Below, in pieces: positions 1-7,779 of a stretch of DNA of 64,000 nt; the stretch's first letter is position 1, and each line of letters begins with the position of its first letter. The stretch is from assembly GCA_046154585.1 (NCBI GenBank), contig JBJXDX010000152.1:1-64000 (forward strand), given 5' to 3'. A program made the position numbers and the translations under genes. The notes under the pieces were generated by a model. That model had not been told where the DNA came from. It was given only the letters and a program-made list of their open reading frames with translations, and did no database searches. This stretch comes from CADEFX01 sp046154585. Lineage in GTDB: Bacteria > Pseudomonadota > Alphaproteobacteria > Rhizobiales > Hyphomicrobiaceae.

Positions 1-59
1 TATAGCAGCGCTTTGAGGGATACTCCAAGACAGGATGGCCCGGGAGGCCCTGAAAGTCG

Positions 60-353
60 TTATTTAGGGGATGATACGGCCTCAGAGCTGGGGGCGTCGT
101 CGGTCGGTTGGCTCTGTCCCACGCGAGACAGGCGCTCCATCAACTCGGAGATACGGTGAGGCGCATCGGCAATCGGGACGTCGCTCAGCCGCCGGCGCAA
201 CGCGACGCCGAGATGCTTGAGTGTGGGGTCGAGTTTCATCATTCCTATGTCGTCGCCAAGGAGACTTGCATCTAAGGGCCAAATCCTTGAAATTTCGCCA
301 AGTTCTGGCGTGCCATCCCACAACGCGATATGACGGCCGAAGGTTGCGTTCAT
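60..353 (-). CDS. Hypothetical small protein, possibly NepR-like
   Basis: A 97-residue protein begins at the ATG at 353 and ends at the TAA at 60-62. The open frame extends further upstream, but that part lies inside the DUF192 gene. I do not recognise a firm family. Residues about 45-75 hold a helical block (LGVALRRRLSDV, then APHRISELMERL) that resembles the core of NepR anti-sigma factors, which carry a similar LR..y.dv, then P.R...LL..L pattern. No PhyR or EcfG gene lies nearby, so that link is only a suggestion. The gene follows DUF192 on the same strand and may share its transcript. Confidence 0.5.
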   Translation of the reverse strand: MNATFGRHIALWDGTPELGEISRIWPLDASLLGDDIGMMKLDPTLKHLGVALRRRLSDVPIADAPHRISELMERLSRVGQSQPTDDAPSSEAVSSPK

Positions 354-379
354 GCAGCGGCGGCGTTTGCGACCGTTGC

Positions 380-880
380 CTATTTGCCAAAAAGGGGATG
401 ACGCACGCGATCGCCGGGCTTCAGGCCGAGCCTGGCCGCCGACCCGGCCTTCAGCTCGAGGACAGCAGCAACGGTGCCGTGTGAGGCGATGACCCGTTCC
501 GAGAAGGGTTCGGTGTTTGCCTCGATGCGGTGGATGACGCCGTCGGCGCGAATGAAGAGCATGTCGAGCGAGATGTACGTATTGCGCATCCACATCGTCG
601 CCTCCTGGGGAGGCGTGTAGGGAAACAGCATGCCGGCGTCTTCGGCGAGGCTCGTCCGGAACATGAGGCCCATGGCCTTTTCCTCCGGCGTCGACGTAAT
701 CTCAACTTGGATGATGTGCTCGGACGCGCCCGTTATGAGCGCCAGTGTTTCGCGGCGCATCTTGGCGTCTGCAATCGGTGCTCCGGCGGCCAGCATGCAG
801 CCCAGCATGACGAAAAACAGGGCCGCGCCAAGCGCAACCCTGTCACATGCTCGCCAGAAGGATAGGATTGGCGCCTCAAT
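380..880 (-). CDS. DUF192 family secreted protein
   Basis: The C-terminal ~115 residues match the DUF192 fold: EKAMGLMFR, then MLFPY, MWMRNTYISLDMLFI, and the closing GD.V pattern. The family is small, usually exported, and of unknown role. A typical signal peptide (WRACDR, hydrophobic run, then ADA) precedes it. Its start is odd. The in-frame ATG at 808 falls inside the hydrophobic segment, the ATG at 1051 is deep inside the upstream cold-shock gene, and no in-frame GTG or TTG lies between. An ATT at 880-878 overlaps the cold-shock stop as ATTGA and would give the full signal peptide, so I use 880; this start is inferred. The csp-DUF192 pairing is common in Hyphomicrobiales. Confidence 0.75.
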   Translation of the reverse strand: MEAPILSFWRACDRVALGAALFFVMLGCMLAAGAPIADAKMRRETLALITGASEHIIQVEITSTPEEKAMGLMFRTSLAEDAGMLFPYTPPQEATMWMRNTYISLDMLFIRADGVIHRIEANTEPFSERVIASHGTVAAVLELKAGSAARLGLKPGDRVRHPLFGK

Positions 881-1517
881 GCGAGGATGGCCTACCCATG
901 GGAATTCCGTCCGGCCGGAGTTCCGCGGCCATGCAGCCTTTCGACCCCATGCCCCAGCGGACCTGGACGATCTGCCCGGGACGCAGCTCCGTGAAACCGA
1001 AGCGGCGCAGACTCTCCATGTGGACGAAGATGTCAGGTGTACCTTCTCCACGCGTGAGAAACCCGAAGCCCCGAACCCGGTTGAACCATTTTACCATCGC
1101 ACGTTCCCAATCGCTTTCAGGCTGCACGATGACGTGCGTGCGCTGCGGCAACTGGGAGGGATGGATGGCTGTGCTTTCGTCCATGCTCAGGACGCGAAAG
1201 GCCTGCATGCCCTTGTCGCGTTTGAGCACTTCGCAGTGCACCCTAGCACCTTCATACGCCGTCTGGTAGCCGCCGGCCCGCAGGCAGGTGACATGCAGAA
1301 GGATGTCTGTCAGGCCATTGTCCGGTATGATGAAGCCGTAGCCCTTAGAAGCATCGAACCACTTGATCGTACCGGCAATCTCGAAAACTTCGAGATCATT
1401 CCCCTCCGTCGCAGATCTCTGTCCGACTTGCGGCAAAGCCGAATCGGGATGATCCAAAGGTGATTTAGGAGAGTCCCCCATAAGCAACCCCGCTCTACTG
1501 TGTTTACCTATTGTCAT
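876..1517 (-). CDS. Dual cold-shock-domain protein
   Basis: This carries two cold-shock OB-fold domains in tandem. The first has GTIKWFDASKGYGFI and DILLHVT (RNP1/RNP2-like). The second has MVKWFNRVRGFGFLTRG and DIFVHMESL. Such double-CSD proteins are typical of alphaproteobacteria and bind single-stranded RNA or DNA. I chose the ATG at 1517, which has AAAGG five bases upstream. The ATG at 1481 (preceded by GGGG) is the alternative and would shorten the low-complexity N-terminus by 12 residues. The stop overlaps the proposed start of the DUF192 gene, suggesting translational coupling. A long AT-richer leader lies upstream. Confidence 0.88.
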   Translation of the reverse strand: MTIGKHSRAGLLMGDSPKSPLDHPDSALPQVGQRSATEGNDLEVFEIAGTIKWFDASKGYGFIIPDNGLTDILLHVTCLRAGGYQTAYEGARVHCEVLKRDKGMQAFRVLSMDESTAIHPSQLPQRTHVIVQPESDWERAMVKWFNRVRGFGFLTRGEGTPDIFVHMESLRRFGFTELRPGQIVQVRWGMGSKGCMAAELRPDGIPMGRPSSH

Positions 1518-1952
1518 CTTGGCCTTTGCTTTCGAACGATTTGCCCTCTCGTCGAAAACAACACCCAGATGACGTTGGTAGATAGCCATCATTAACCAAC
1601 AAAATCTAGTGCCTTTTTGAATTTCCAACCATCATCAGTTTCTGCAGATACTCCGTGTGAATCGAATTCAGACGACTTAGAACTCTGAAAGAAGGACACT
1701 TTTTGTCGACACTACGATTTCATGAAAATCGGAGGCGAGGTGACACCGAACTGCCACGGTGCGCTCCGAGGTGCTTATTATGACGCAATAAATCTGCGTG
1801 TTGGAGCAAGTTGATTCGTTTTTCCACGACATACACAGGATTCCACAGATTCGCGGGGACGTTCTGAGGCAGCGCGGGGTGTTGGAGGCGTTGCCTTGAA
1901 ACGGTGAAAGCCGCGATACTGCTGCGACGGAACGCTGCAACCGGAGAGGCCA
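1518..1952. other. Intergenic region between divergent csp and gloA
   Basis: This 435-bp gap separates a minus-strand cold-shock gene from plus-strand gloA, so it must hold two divergent promoters. It is visibly richer in A and T than its surroundings. I see no convincing coding frame, tRNA or strong hairpin. A long untranslated leader for the cold-shock mRNA would fit here, but no specific motif could be assigned. Confidence 0.4.
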
Positions 1953-2393
1953 ATGAAGTATCTGCACACGATGGTCCGGGTGACCGATATCGACCAGAGC
2001 CTGGACTTCTATTGCAACAAGCTGGGTATGAAAGAGGTTCGCCGCGTCAGCAACGAGGCCGGACGCTTCACGCTGATCTTTCTGGCGGGGCCGGACGACG
2101 AGGCGCGGGGCAAGGCCGAAAAGAGCCCACTGCTCGAATTGACATACAACTGGGATCCGGAGGTGTACGGCGAGGGGCGCAATTTCGGTCATCTCGCCTA
2201 CGAGGTCGACGACATCTATGCGACGTGCGACAGACTCATGAAGGCCGGGGTCACGATCAACCGGCCGCCACGTGACGGCCGCATGGCGTTCGTCCGGTCA
2301 CCCGACAACATCTCCTTCGAGTTGCTGCAGAAGGGCGAGTCGAAGCCGAAGCAGGAACCCTGGGCCTCCATGCCCAATACCGGCAAATGGTAG
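1953..2393 (+). CDS. gloA: Lactoylglutathione lyase (glyoxalase I)
   Basis: A 146-residue VOC-superfamily enzyme that would isomerise the methylglyoxal-glutathione hemithioacetal to S-lactoylglutathione in the cytoplasm. All four expected metal ligands are present at the family positions: His5, Glu62, His80 and Glu123. The family signatures HTMVRV..I..SL.FY...LGM and FGHLAYEVDDIYATC are clear. The start ATG at 1953 is preceded by GGAGAGG. Length matches bacterial Ni-type GloA plus a short C-terminal tail. It stands alone on the plus strand and converges on the patatin gene across a perfect hairpin. Confidence 0.93.
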   Translation: MKYLHTMVRVTDIDQSLDFYCNKLGMKEVRRVSNEAGRFTLIFLAGPDDEARGKAEKSPLLELTYNWDPEVYGEGRNFGHLAYEVDDIYATCDRLMKAGVTINRPPRDGRMAFVRSPDNISFELLQKGESKPKQEPWASMPNTGKW

Positions 2394-2411
2394 GGCAGAG
2401 GCGATCATATT

Positions 2412-2438
2412 CGCATGGAAGCACTACGCTTCCATGCG
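2412..2438. terminator. Perfect hairpin between convergent genes
   Basis: An 11-bp perfect inverted repeat (CGCATGGAAGC, loop ACTAC, GCTTCCATGCG) lies between the stops of gloA and the patatin gene. It has no T tract on either side, so if it terminates transcription it is a bidirectional or Rho-assisted type. A GC-rich stretch with shorter palindromes follows to about 2470. Confidence 0.5.
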
Positions 2439-2478
2439 TCCGCGCGCAGCGCGGCTCCGCCGCGAAGCGTGGTCGCCG

Positions 2479-3564
2479 TCACATGTAAGTGTCGATGATG
2501 TCGGTGGAGGATTCGCGGCCGACCTTCTCGAAATCCTGCTCGAGCCAGGCTGCGGCTGCGAGCCGGCCCTGGTCACGCAGATGGCACAGGAAGTCCCAAT
2601 CAGCGCTGAACTTGCTGGCGACGCTGTGCTGCGCCATCTCAGCGTCGTTGCGGATCGAGTGGATCAGCATCTTGGCGTAGCGCTTGCCGTCGAGGGAGCC
2701 TTCATCCAGAAGCCGGGTGACGAAGGCGATGGCGCGCATCTCGCGCATCAACGACGAATTGAAGCTGATTTCGTTCATGCGGTCGAAAATGGCGGGGGCC
2801 GTCTTCGGGATTTCGGGCCGGGTCAGCGGGTTGATGTGCACGACGATGACGTCACGTGACGCGCCCTTGTAGATGAGTGGAAAGATGGCCGGATTGCCCA
2901 TGAAGCCACCATCCCAATAGGCTTCGCCATCGATCTCCACGGCCTTGAAGATGTACGGCAGGCAGGCCGACGCGAGCACGGTGTCGGACGTGATCTCGTG
3001 ATTTTCGAAAACGCGGATCTTACCGTTGCGCACATTGGTGGCGGAGAGGAACAGCCGCGTTGCATTCGGACATTGCCGCAGGCGATCGAAATCGACGAGC
3101 CGGGTCAGCAGGTCTTTCAGCGGGTTGAAGTCGAAGGGATTGAGCGCGTACGGGGAAAACAGCTGCGTCAGGGCCTGGAAATACATGTAGCCCGGCGAAA
3201 AATCGTTGTGGATGTGATTTAGCGCGAGCCACTGGTCGAAGGGGGAGGTGAGCACGGGGCTCCACAGTGATGAGGCAGAACTTACTTCGCGCCAGAGCTC
3301 GGCCAGTTTGGCGCGAGCCCCGGCCGGTCCGCCCAGCGACGTTCCGTAGGCCATTGCGATCGCGTTGACGGCGCCGGCGCTGGTGGCGCTGACGGCGTCG
3401 ATGGCCAGCCGGTCGTCCTCCAGCAGCCGGTCGAGTACGCCCCAGCCGAACGCGCCGTGCGCACCGCCGCCTTGCAGGGCGAGGTTCACGGGCTTGCGAT
3501 TGCCCCGGGCGGCGAGTTGCTCTGGGGTGCAGACGCTGCCGGCGCTGGGTCCAGGCGTCGTCAT
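2479..3564 (-). CDS. Patatin-like phospholipase family protein
   Basis: A 361-residue patatin-fold acyl hydrolase. The oxyanion loop GGGAHGAFGWGVLDRL is at residues 32-47, the nucleophile is Ser62 in the block SATSAGAVNA, and the partner Asp218 is in YWDGGFMGNP. The nucleophile elbow reads A-T-S-A-G rather than G-x-S-x-G. The start overlaps the stop of the 3-hydroxybutyrate dehydrogenase by ATGA (3561-3564), so the two are translationally coupled. Known family activities are lipid acyl hydrolysis. The pairing with a ketone-body/PHB enzyme suggests a polyhydroxybutyrate- or storage-lipid-linked substrate, which is inference. Confidence 0.88.
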   Translation of the reverse strand: MTTPGPSAGSVCTPEQLAARGNRKPVNLALQGGGAHGAFGWGVLDRLLEDDRLAIDAVSATSAGAVNAIAMAYGTSLGGPAGARAKLAELWREVSSASSLWSPVLTSPFDQWLALNHIHNDFSPGYMYFQALTQLFSPYALNPFDFNPLKDLLTRLVDFDRLRQCPNATRLFLSATNVRNGKIRVFENHEITSDTVLASACLPYIFKAVEIDGEAYWDGGFMGNPAIFPLIYKGASRDVIVVHINPLTRPEIPKTAPAIFDRMNEISFNSSLMREMRAIAFVTRLLDEGSLDGKRYAKMLIHSIRNDAEMAQHSVASKFSADWDFLCHLRDQGRLAAAAWLEQDFEKVGRESSTDIIDTYM

Positions 3565-4391
3565 TCGGCCGTCCAGCCGCCGTCAATGGACAGCGCGGCA
3601 CCCGTGATCGAGGTCGCGCCCTTCGAGCATAGGAACAGGGCCAGCGCGGCGATTTCGTCGACGCCGACGAACTTGTGCGTAGGCTGGGCGTGGAGAATGA
3701 CGGTCTTGATCACTTCCTCCTCGCTGATGCCGCGGGCTTGCGCGGTTTCGGGGATTTGTTTTTGTACCAGCGGCGTCAACACGTAGCCAGGGCAGATGGC
3801 GTTGACGGTGATGCCGTTCTCGGCAGTTTCGAGGGCGGCGGTCTTGGTCAAGCCGACGATGCCGTGCTTGGCTGCGACATAGGCCGACTTGAACGGCGAG
3901 GCCACGAGCCCGTGGGCCGACGCAATGTTGATGATGCGCCCCCAGCCGCGTGCCCTCATTCCTGGGATGGCGGCGCTGATCGCATGGAACGCCGCCGACA
4001 GATTGATCGCGATGATCTGATCCCACTTCTCGGGCGGAAACGTTTCGATCGCCTCGACGTGCTGGATGCCGGCATTGTTGACGAGAATATCGACCGCGCC
4101 GAATTTCTTGCCGGCGGCTTCCACCATGGCCCTGATCTCGGGCGGCTTGGACATATCGGCCGGTGAGTAGATGGCTTCGATGCCATGTGCGCTCGAAAGC
4201 CCCGATCGGATTTTTTCAATCTCCTCGAATTTGCCAAACCCGTTCAGCACAACGTGGGCGCCGGCAGCGGCGAAAGCTTCGGCGATGCCTAGTCCGATGC
4301 CGCTCGTCGACCCGGTGACGATGGCGACCTTGCCCTGGAGGGGGCGGGCAGACGAGCTGTCTTGGTTCTCGTCGGGGGTTTTGGCTTGCAT
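3561..4391 (-). CDS. bdhA: D-3-hydroxybutyrate dehydrogenase (SDR family)
   Basis: A classical short-chain dehydrogenase of 276 residues. It shows the NAD-binding TGSTSGIGLG motif, NNAGIQH, the catalytic Ser in NIASAHGLVASP, and SAYVAAKHGIVGL with the YxxxK pair. The HGLVASPFKSAYVAAKHG stretch and QKQIPETAQARGIS.EEV region are characteristic of 3-hydroxybutyrate dehydrogenases, which interconvert 3-hydroxybutyrate and acetoacetate in PHB turnover. I chose the ATG at 4391 because GGAG lies seven bases upstream; the open frame continues further without a better signal. It is the first gene of a two-gene operon with the patatin gene. Confidence 0.88.
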   Translation of the reverse strand: MQAKTPDENQDSSSARPLQGKVAIVTGSTSGIGLGIAEAFAAAGAHVVLNGFGKFEEIEKIRSGLSSAHGIEAIYSPADMSKPPEIRAMVEAAGKKFGAVDILVNNAGIQHVEAIETFPPEKWDQIIAINLSAAFHAISAAIPGMRARGWGRIINIASAHGLVASPFKSAYVAAKHGIVGLTKTAALETAENGITVNAICPGYVLTPLVQKQIPETAQARGISEEEVIKTVILHAQPTHKFVGVDEIAALALFLCSKGATSITGAALSIDGGWTAE

Positions 4392-4703
4392 GGGGACTCT
4401 CCGTGGGCGGGTGCAAAGGATAGCCTGCGGCAACTGTGACGGACCGCTTTGCCAGACATGGAGTGCGTGCGTCAGAGGCGCTATGCGCGAGCTGAACGTC
4501 GGGTATGCTAGTCTGTTGTGCAATGCGGAAATTCGGGCACCTCAGGGACTGCTCATAGTCAAATCTTCGGCATCCCCACCTCCGACCGCGCTCGACACGG
4601 GCGGTGGATGGCACGGGTTCGGCGTTGACCGTGCGCTGCCAAGAGGAGTGTAATCCGTTCGGCGATCGATCACGGTCGCGCATTCCATGAGAGGCGCCGA
4701 CCC
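4392..4703. other. Divergent intergenic region bdhA / M20 hydrolase
   Basis: This 312-bp gap separates divergently transcribed genes and must contain both promoters. I see no convincing conserved promoter hexamers, hairpin or small gene in it. Confidence 0.35.
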
Positions 4704-5873
4704 ATGGCCATCATCAATCGCGTTGCCGGCATGAAGGACGAGATCGCGGCCTGGCGCCGGGACATCCATGAGAACCCCGAGCTGCTCTACGATGTGCACC
4801 GCACGGCCGGCATCGTGCACGAGAAGCTGAAGGCCTTCGGCTGCGACGAAGTCGCGCCGGGGATCGGTAGGACCGGTGTCGTCGGCGTGATCAAGGGGCG
4901 CAAGGCGGGCTCCGGCAAGGTCATCGGGTTGCGGGCCGATATGGATGCACTGCCGATCCAGGAGATCACCGGGCTGCCGTATGCGTCCAAGACGCCGGGT
5001 AAGATGCATGCCTGCGGTCACGACGGGCACACGGCGATGCTGCTCGGGGCTGCCAAGTATCTGTGCGAGACGCGCAACTTCGACGGCACGGCCGTCGTCA
5101 TCTTCCAGCCAGCGGAAGAAGGCGGCGCAGGCGGCAAGGCCATGGTCGAGGATGGCATGATGGACCGCTGGGGCGTGCAGGAGGTCTATGGCATGCACAA
5201 CAATCCGGGCATGCCTGTCGATACGTTTGCCATTCGTCCGGGCCCGATGCTGGCGGCGTCCGACCGCTTCGACATTTTCATCGAAGGGCTCGGCGCGCAT
5301 GCGGCAAAACCTCATCTGGGCAACGACCCGGTGACGATCGGCTGCCAGCTGCATCAGGCGCTGCAATCGATTGTTGCGCGCAACGTCAATCCGGTCGACT
5401 CGGCCGTCGTTTCGCTGACGATGTTTCACGCCGGCGACGCCATGAACGTGATCCCGCAGACTGCCAAGCTGTGCGGCACCGTGCGTACGCTGACTGCGCC
5501 GGTGCGCGACCTCGTCGAGCGGCGCATGCATGAGATCTGCGAGGGCATGGCGCGGATGCACAATGCCAAAGTCGAACTCAAGTATGCGCGCGGCTATCCG
5601 GTGACGGTGAACCACGAGGCGCAGACGCATTTTGCCGCGAAGGTCGCGCGCGCGGTCGTTGGTGAACGCAACGTCGATGACAATGTGCTGCCGGTTCTCG
5701 GCGGAGAGGATTTCTCGTACATGCTGGAAGCGCGTCCGGGCGCCTTCATCTTCATCGGCAACGGCGACACGGCGGGCGTGCATCACCCGGCCTATGACTT
5801 CAACGACGACGCGATTCCGGTCGGATGCTCCTACTGGGCGCGTCTCGTCGAGACCGCGATGCCCGCTAGCTAG
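4704..5873 (+). CDS. M20 family amidohydrolase (hippurate hydrolase-like)
   Basis: A 389-residue zinc-dependent M20D amidohydrolase. Metal-site signatures are visible: MHACGHDGHTAMLLGAA, the catalytic Glu pair in FQPAEEGGAGG, VYGMHNNPGMP, and the closing VLGGEDFSYML and HHPAYDFND. The family includes hippurate hydrolase, N-acyl-amino-acid deacylase and IAA-amino-acid hydrolase, and substrate cannot be told from sequence. The dimerisation lid with GLGAHAAKPHLGNDP is present, so the enzyme looks complete. Its stop overlaps by four bases that of the convergent metC. Confidence 0.87.
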   Translation: MAIINRVAGMKDEIAAWRRDIHENPELLYDVHRTAGIVHEKLKAFGCDEVAPGIGRTGVVGVIKGRKAGSGKVIGLRADMDALPIQEITGLPYASKTPGKMHACGHDGHTAMLLGAAKYLCETRNFDGTAVVIFQPAEEGGAGGKAMVEDGMMDRWGVQEVYGMHNNPGMPVDTFAIRPGPMLAASDRFDIFIEGLGAHAAKPHLGNDPVTIGCQLHQALQSIVARNVNPVDSAVVSLTMFHAGDAMNVIPQTAKLCGTVRTLTAPVRDLVERRMHEICEGMARMHNAKVELKYARGYPVTVNHEAQTHFAAKVARAVVGERNVDDNVLPVLGGEDFSYMLEARPGAFIFIGNGDTAGVHHPAYDFNDDAIPVGCSYWARLVETAMPAS

Positions 5874-7057
5874 CTTGCTGCCTTTAGCCGCGCGAAACCG
5901 GCATCGAGATCTTCCTTGAGGTCGGTGACGTCCTCGAGCCCGATGTGGATGCGCACGGTCGGTCCTGCGGTCTGCCATTTGGTGGCGGTGCGGTAGGGCG
6001 TTGCATTGAAGGGCAGAACGAGGCTTTCGAAGCCGCCCCACGATGCGCCCATGCCGAAGAGCTGCAGGTTGTCGAGCATGGCGGCGACGGCCTTCTTCGG
6101 GACAGGCTTGATCTCGAAGGCGAAGAGGCCGGATGCGCCGAGGAAGTCGCGCTTCCAGAGCGCGTGGCCGGGATGGCTTTCGAGTGCGGGATGCAGCACG
6201 CGCGACACTTCCGGCCGCTGCTCGAGCCAGCGCGCGATCTCAAGGCCCGAGCGCCAATGGCGTTCGAGCCGCACCTCGATCGTGCGGATGCCCCGTAGAC
6301 CCAGATAGACTTCCTCGGTGCCGGCGCAGATGCCGATATTCTGTGTCTCATCGAGCATAATGGGTGCGGCGCGTTCGTTGCCGGTGATGGCGCCGAGCAT
6401 CGCATCGGCGTGACCGACAATGTATTTGGTGGCGGCCTGGATCGAGACGTCGACGCCGTGCTCGAACGGCTTGAAGTAGAGCGGGCTTGCCCAGGTGTTG
6501 TCCATCAGCACCCAGGCGCCCTTGGCCTTGGCAGCTGCGGCGATGGCGGGGACGTCTTGCACTTCGAACGTCTGCGAACCTGGCGACTCCAGGAACACGA
6601 CCGTCGTGTTTGGCTTCATCAGTTTGGCGATATCGGTGCCAATGAGCGGATCATAGAAGGTCGTCTCGACGCCGAAGCGCTTGAGGATGCCGTTGCACAT
6701 TTTGCGCGTGGGCTGATAGACGGTGTCCGCAACCAGGATGTGATCGCCGGCCTTCGTGAAGGCCAGAAGAGCCGCAGCGATCGCAGCCGCGCCCGATGGC
6801 GTCAGCCAGGTCCGCACGCCGCCTTCCAGCGTGCAGATGGCCTCCTCCAGGGCGTCGGTCGTCGGCGTGCCGCGCCGGCCATAGACGTAGCGCTGCTCGC
6901 GCTTCTCGAATGCCTCGAGAGACTTGAAAAGGACGGTGGAGCCGCGATAGACGGGCGGATTGACGAAGCCGTGGTGGGCAAAGGGATCGCGGCCCGAATG
7001 GACGATATTGGTGGAGGTACGACGCTTCTTTTTCGGTCCGTCGCCCGGCTGTCCCAT
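5870..7057 (-). CDS. metC: Cystathionine beta-lyase (PLP enzyme)
   Basis: A cystathionine beta-lyase/gamma-synthase family protein of 395 residues, cleaving cystathionine to homocysteine, pyruvate and ammonia. The PLP lysine is in SIQAATKYIVGHADAMLG; other signatures are YVYGRRGTPTTDALEEAI, LTPSGAAAIAAALL, and LESPGSQTFEV followed by LMDNTWASPLYFKP. The alphaproteobacterial MetC tail (SWGGFESLVLPF, then RIHIGLEDVTDLKEDL) favours the lyase assignment. The ATG at 7057 has AAGGAG about ten bases upstream. A mobile element sits only 74 bp upstream of this start, so native upstream regulation may have been displaced. Confidence 0.88.
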   Translation of the reverse strand: MGQPGDGPKKKRRTSTNIVHSGRDPFAHHGFVNPPVYRGSTVLFKSLEAFEKREQRYVYGRRGTPTTDALEEAICTLEGGVRTWLTPSGAAAIAAALLAFTKAGDHILVADTVYQPTRKMCNGILKRFGVETTFYDPLIGTDIAKLMKPNTTVVFLESPGSQTFEVQDVPAIAAAAKAKGAWVLMDNTWASPLYFKPFEHGVDVSIQAATKYIVGHADAMLGAITGNERAAPIMLDETQNIGICAGTEEVYLGLRGIRTIEVRLERHWRSGLEIARWLEQRPEVSRVLHPALESHPGHALWKRDFLGASGLFAFEIKPVPKKAVAAMLDNLQLFGMGASWGGFESLVLPFNATPYRTATKWQTAGPTVRIHIGLEDVTDLKEDLDAGFARLKAAS

Positions 7058-7123
7058 GCATCCGTCTCCTTGGCTACTCAATCGGCCGTCGTGGCCCAAT
7101 CAAGCACAAAGGTCAAGCGATGA

Positions 7124-7131
7124 GGCGGAAT
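7124..7131. repeat. Target site duplication, left copy
   Basis: The 8-bp sequence GGCGGAAT directly flanks the left terminal inverted repeat. An identical copy flanks the right terminal repeat at 8503-8510. This is the footprint expected of a transposition event. Confidence 0.85.
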
Positions 7132-7159
7132 GGTAGTGTCTCAGTTTGAAATTTGTGCC
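7132..7159 (+). repeat. Left terminal inverted repeat of the element
   Basis: These 28 bases are the exact reverse complement of 8475-8502. Identity stops at base 29 on both sides, so the repeat is sharply bounded. A stop codon in the frame of the RhuM-like fragment lies immediately inside it at 7160-7162. Confidence 0.9.
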
Positions 7160-7162
7160 TGA

Positions 7163-7477
7163 CGCTTTTTATACGGGAACTTGGTCACCAGTCTGACGCT
7201 AGAGTTCTTCGAAAGCCAAGCCGAACAGCGTCGCCCGACAACCATTGCTCAGTTTCTCGGCAAAATGCGGGATCTGTTGAAAGTCGACGGGCGGCCCCTG
7301 ATTACCGAGACCAACAGAGGTCGAGTAAGCATGGCCGACGCCAAGAAGAAGGCATCGGCGGAAATCAAGGCCTACAAAGAAAGGGTGAGACTGGAGCGCG
7401 AAATTCAGGGCGAGAAGGCTTTGCGGCAACTCGGCGATACAGTGAAAGAGCGAAGAAAAAAGACGACTACCTCTTAG
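7163..7477 (+). pseudogene. RhuM-family C-terminal fragment
   Basis: Translation from 7163 gives LVTSLTLEFFESQAEQRR, then KMRDLLKVDGRPLI and GRVSMADAKKKASAEIKAY. This follows the C-terminal pattern of RhuM (virulence/prophage-associated) proteins: LV.L.L.F.E.QA..R, ...L..FL..N.R..L...GKVS...A...A..E...Y. The N-terminal two-thirds are missing and the frame is closed by a stop just inside the left end of the transposon-like element. A TTG at 7181 or an ATG at 7331 could start a short product. I regard it as a captured gene 3' end. Its tail overlaps the next, opposite gene by 11 bases. Confidence 0.5.
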
Positions 7478-7700
7478 CCCATCGCTTTGCTGCGGCCTTC
7501 TTGGCGATAGCTGCGCGCCTTTTCGGACTCAGCGCAGCTGCTCGCGCCCTACCGCCCCGCGCACCTAGAGACTTCGCGGCGGGGTCCTTGCCGTCGTCCA
7601 CCACGTCGTCTTCTTCCTCGCCCGTGGCAATGCGCATGACCTTCACGGCATTGCCGATTACGTCAGCGGGGCGTTTTTGACCTTTAGGTCCTCTAGGCAT
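7467..7700 (-). CDS. Small basic protein of unknown function
   Basis: A 77-residue, highly charged protein: MPRGPKGQKRPADVIGNAVKV at the start, an acidic middle (EEEDDVVDDGKD) and a basic Ala/Lys/Arg tail (LSPKRRAAIAKKAAAKRW). Similar short proteins starting MPRGPKG.KRPADV and ending in a KAA..RW motif occur across Hyphomicrobiales as conserved hypotheticals. The lysine/alanine tail suggests nucleic-acid binding, but function is not known. It lies wholly inside the transposase-less element, convergent with the RhuM-like fragment and divergent from the kinase gene. Confidence 0.65.
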   Translation of the reverse strand: MPRGPKGQKRPADVIGNAVKVMRIATGEEEDDVVDDGKDPAAKSLGARGGRARAAALSPKRRAAIAKKAAAKRWAKR

Positions 7701-7779
7701 GTGCGAAAGTGTACCAATCGTTGCAATTGCTTGGCGCTAAGCATAGCATAGTCCATGCTGGCGCGCGAGGGTAGTGGTA

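Noticed and set aside
1677..2192. A 171-residue minus-strand frame over the gloA start
   Set aside because: It overlaps gloA antisense and the intergenic region with no domain signature.
4542..6041. A 499-residue reading frame opposite the M20 hydrolase
   Set aside because: It mirrors a clear enzyme gene on the other strand and has Arg/His-rich composition typical of GC-rich antisense frames.
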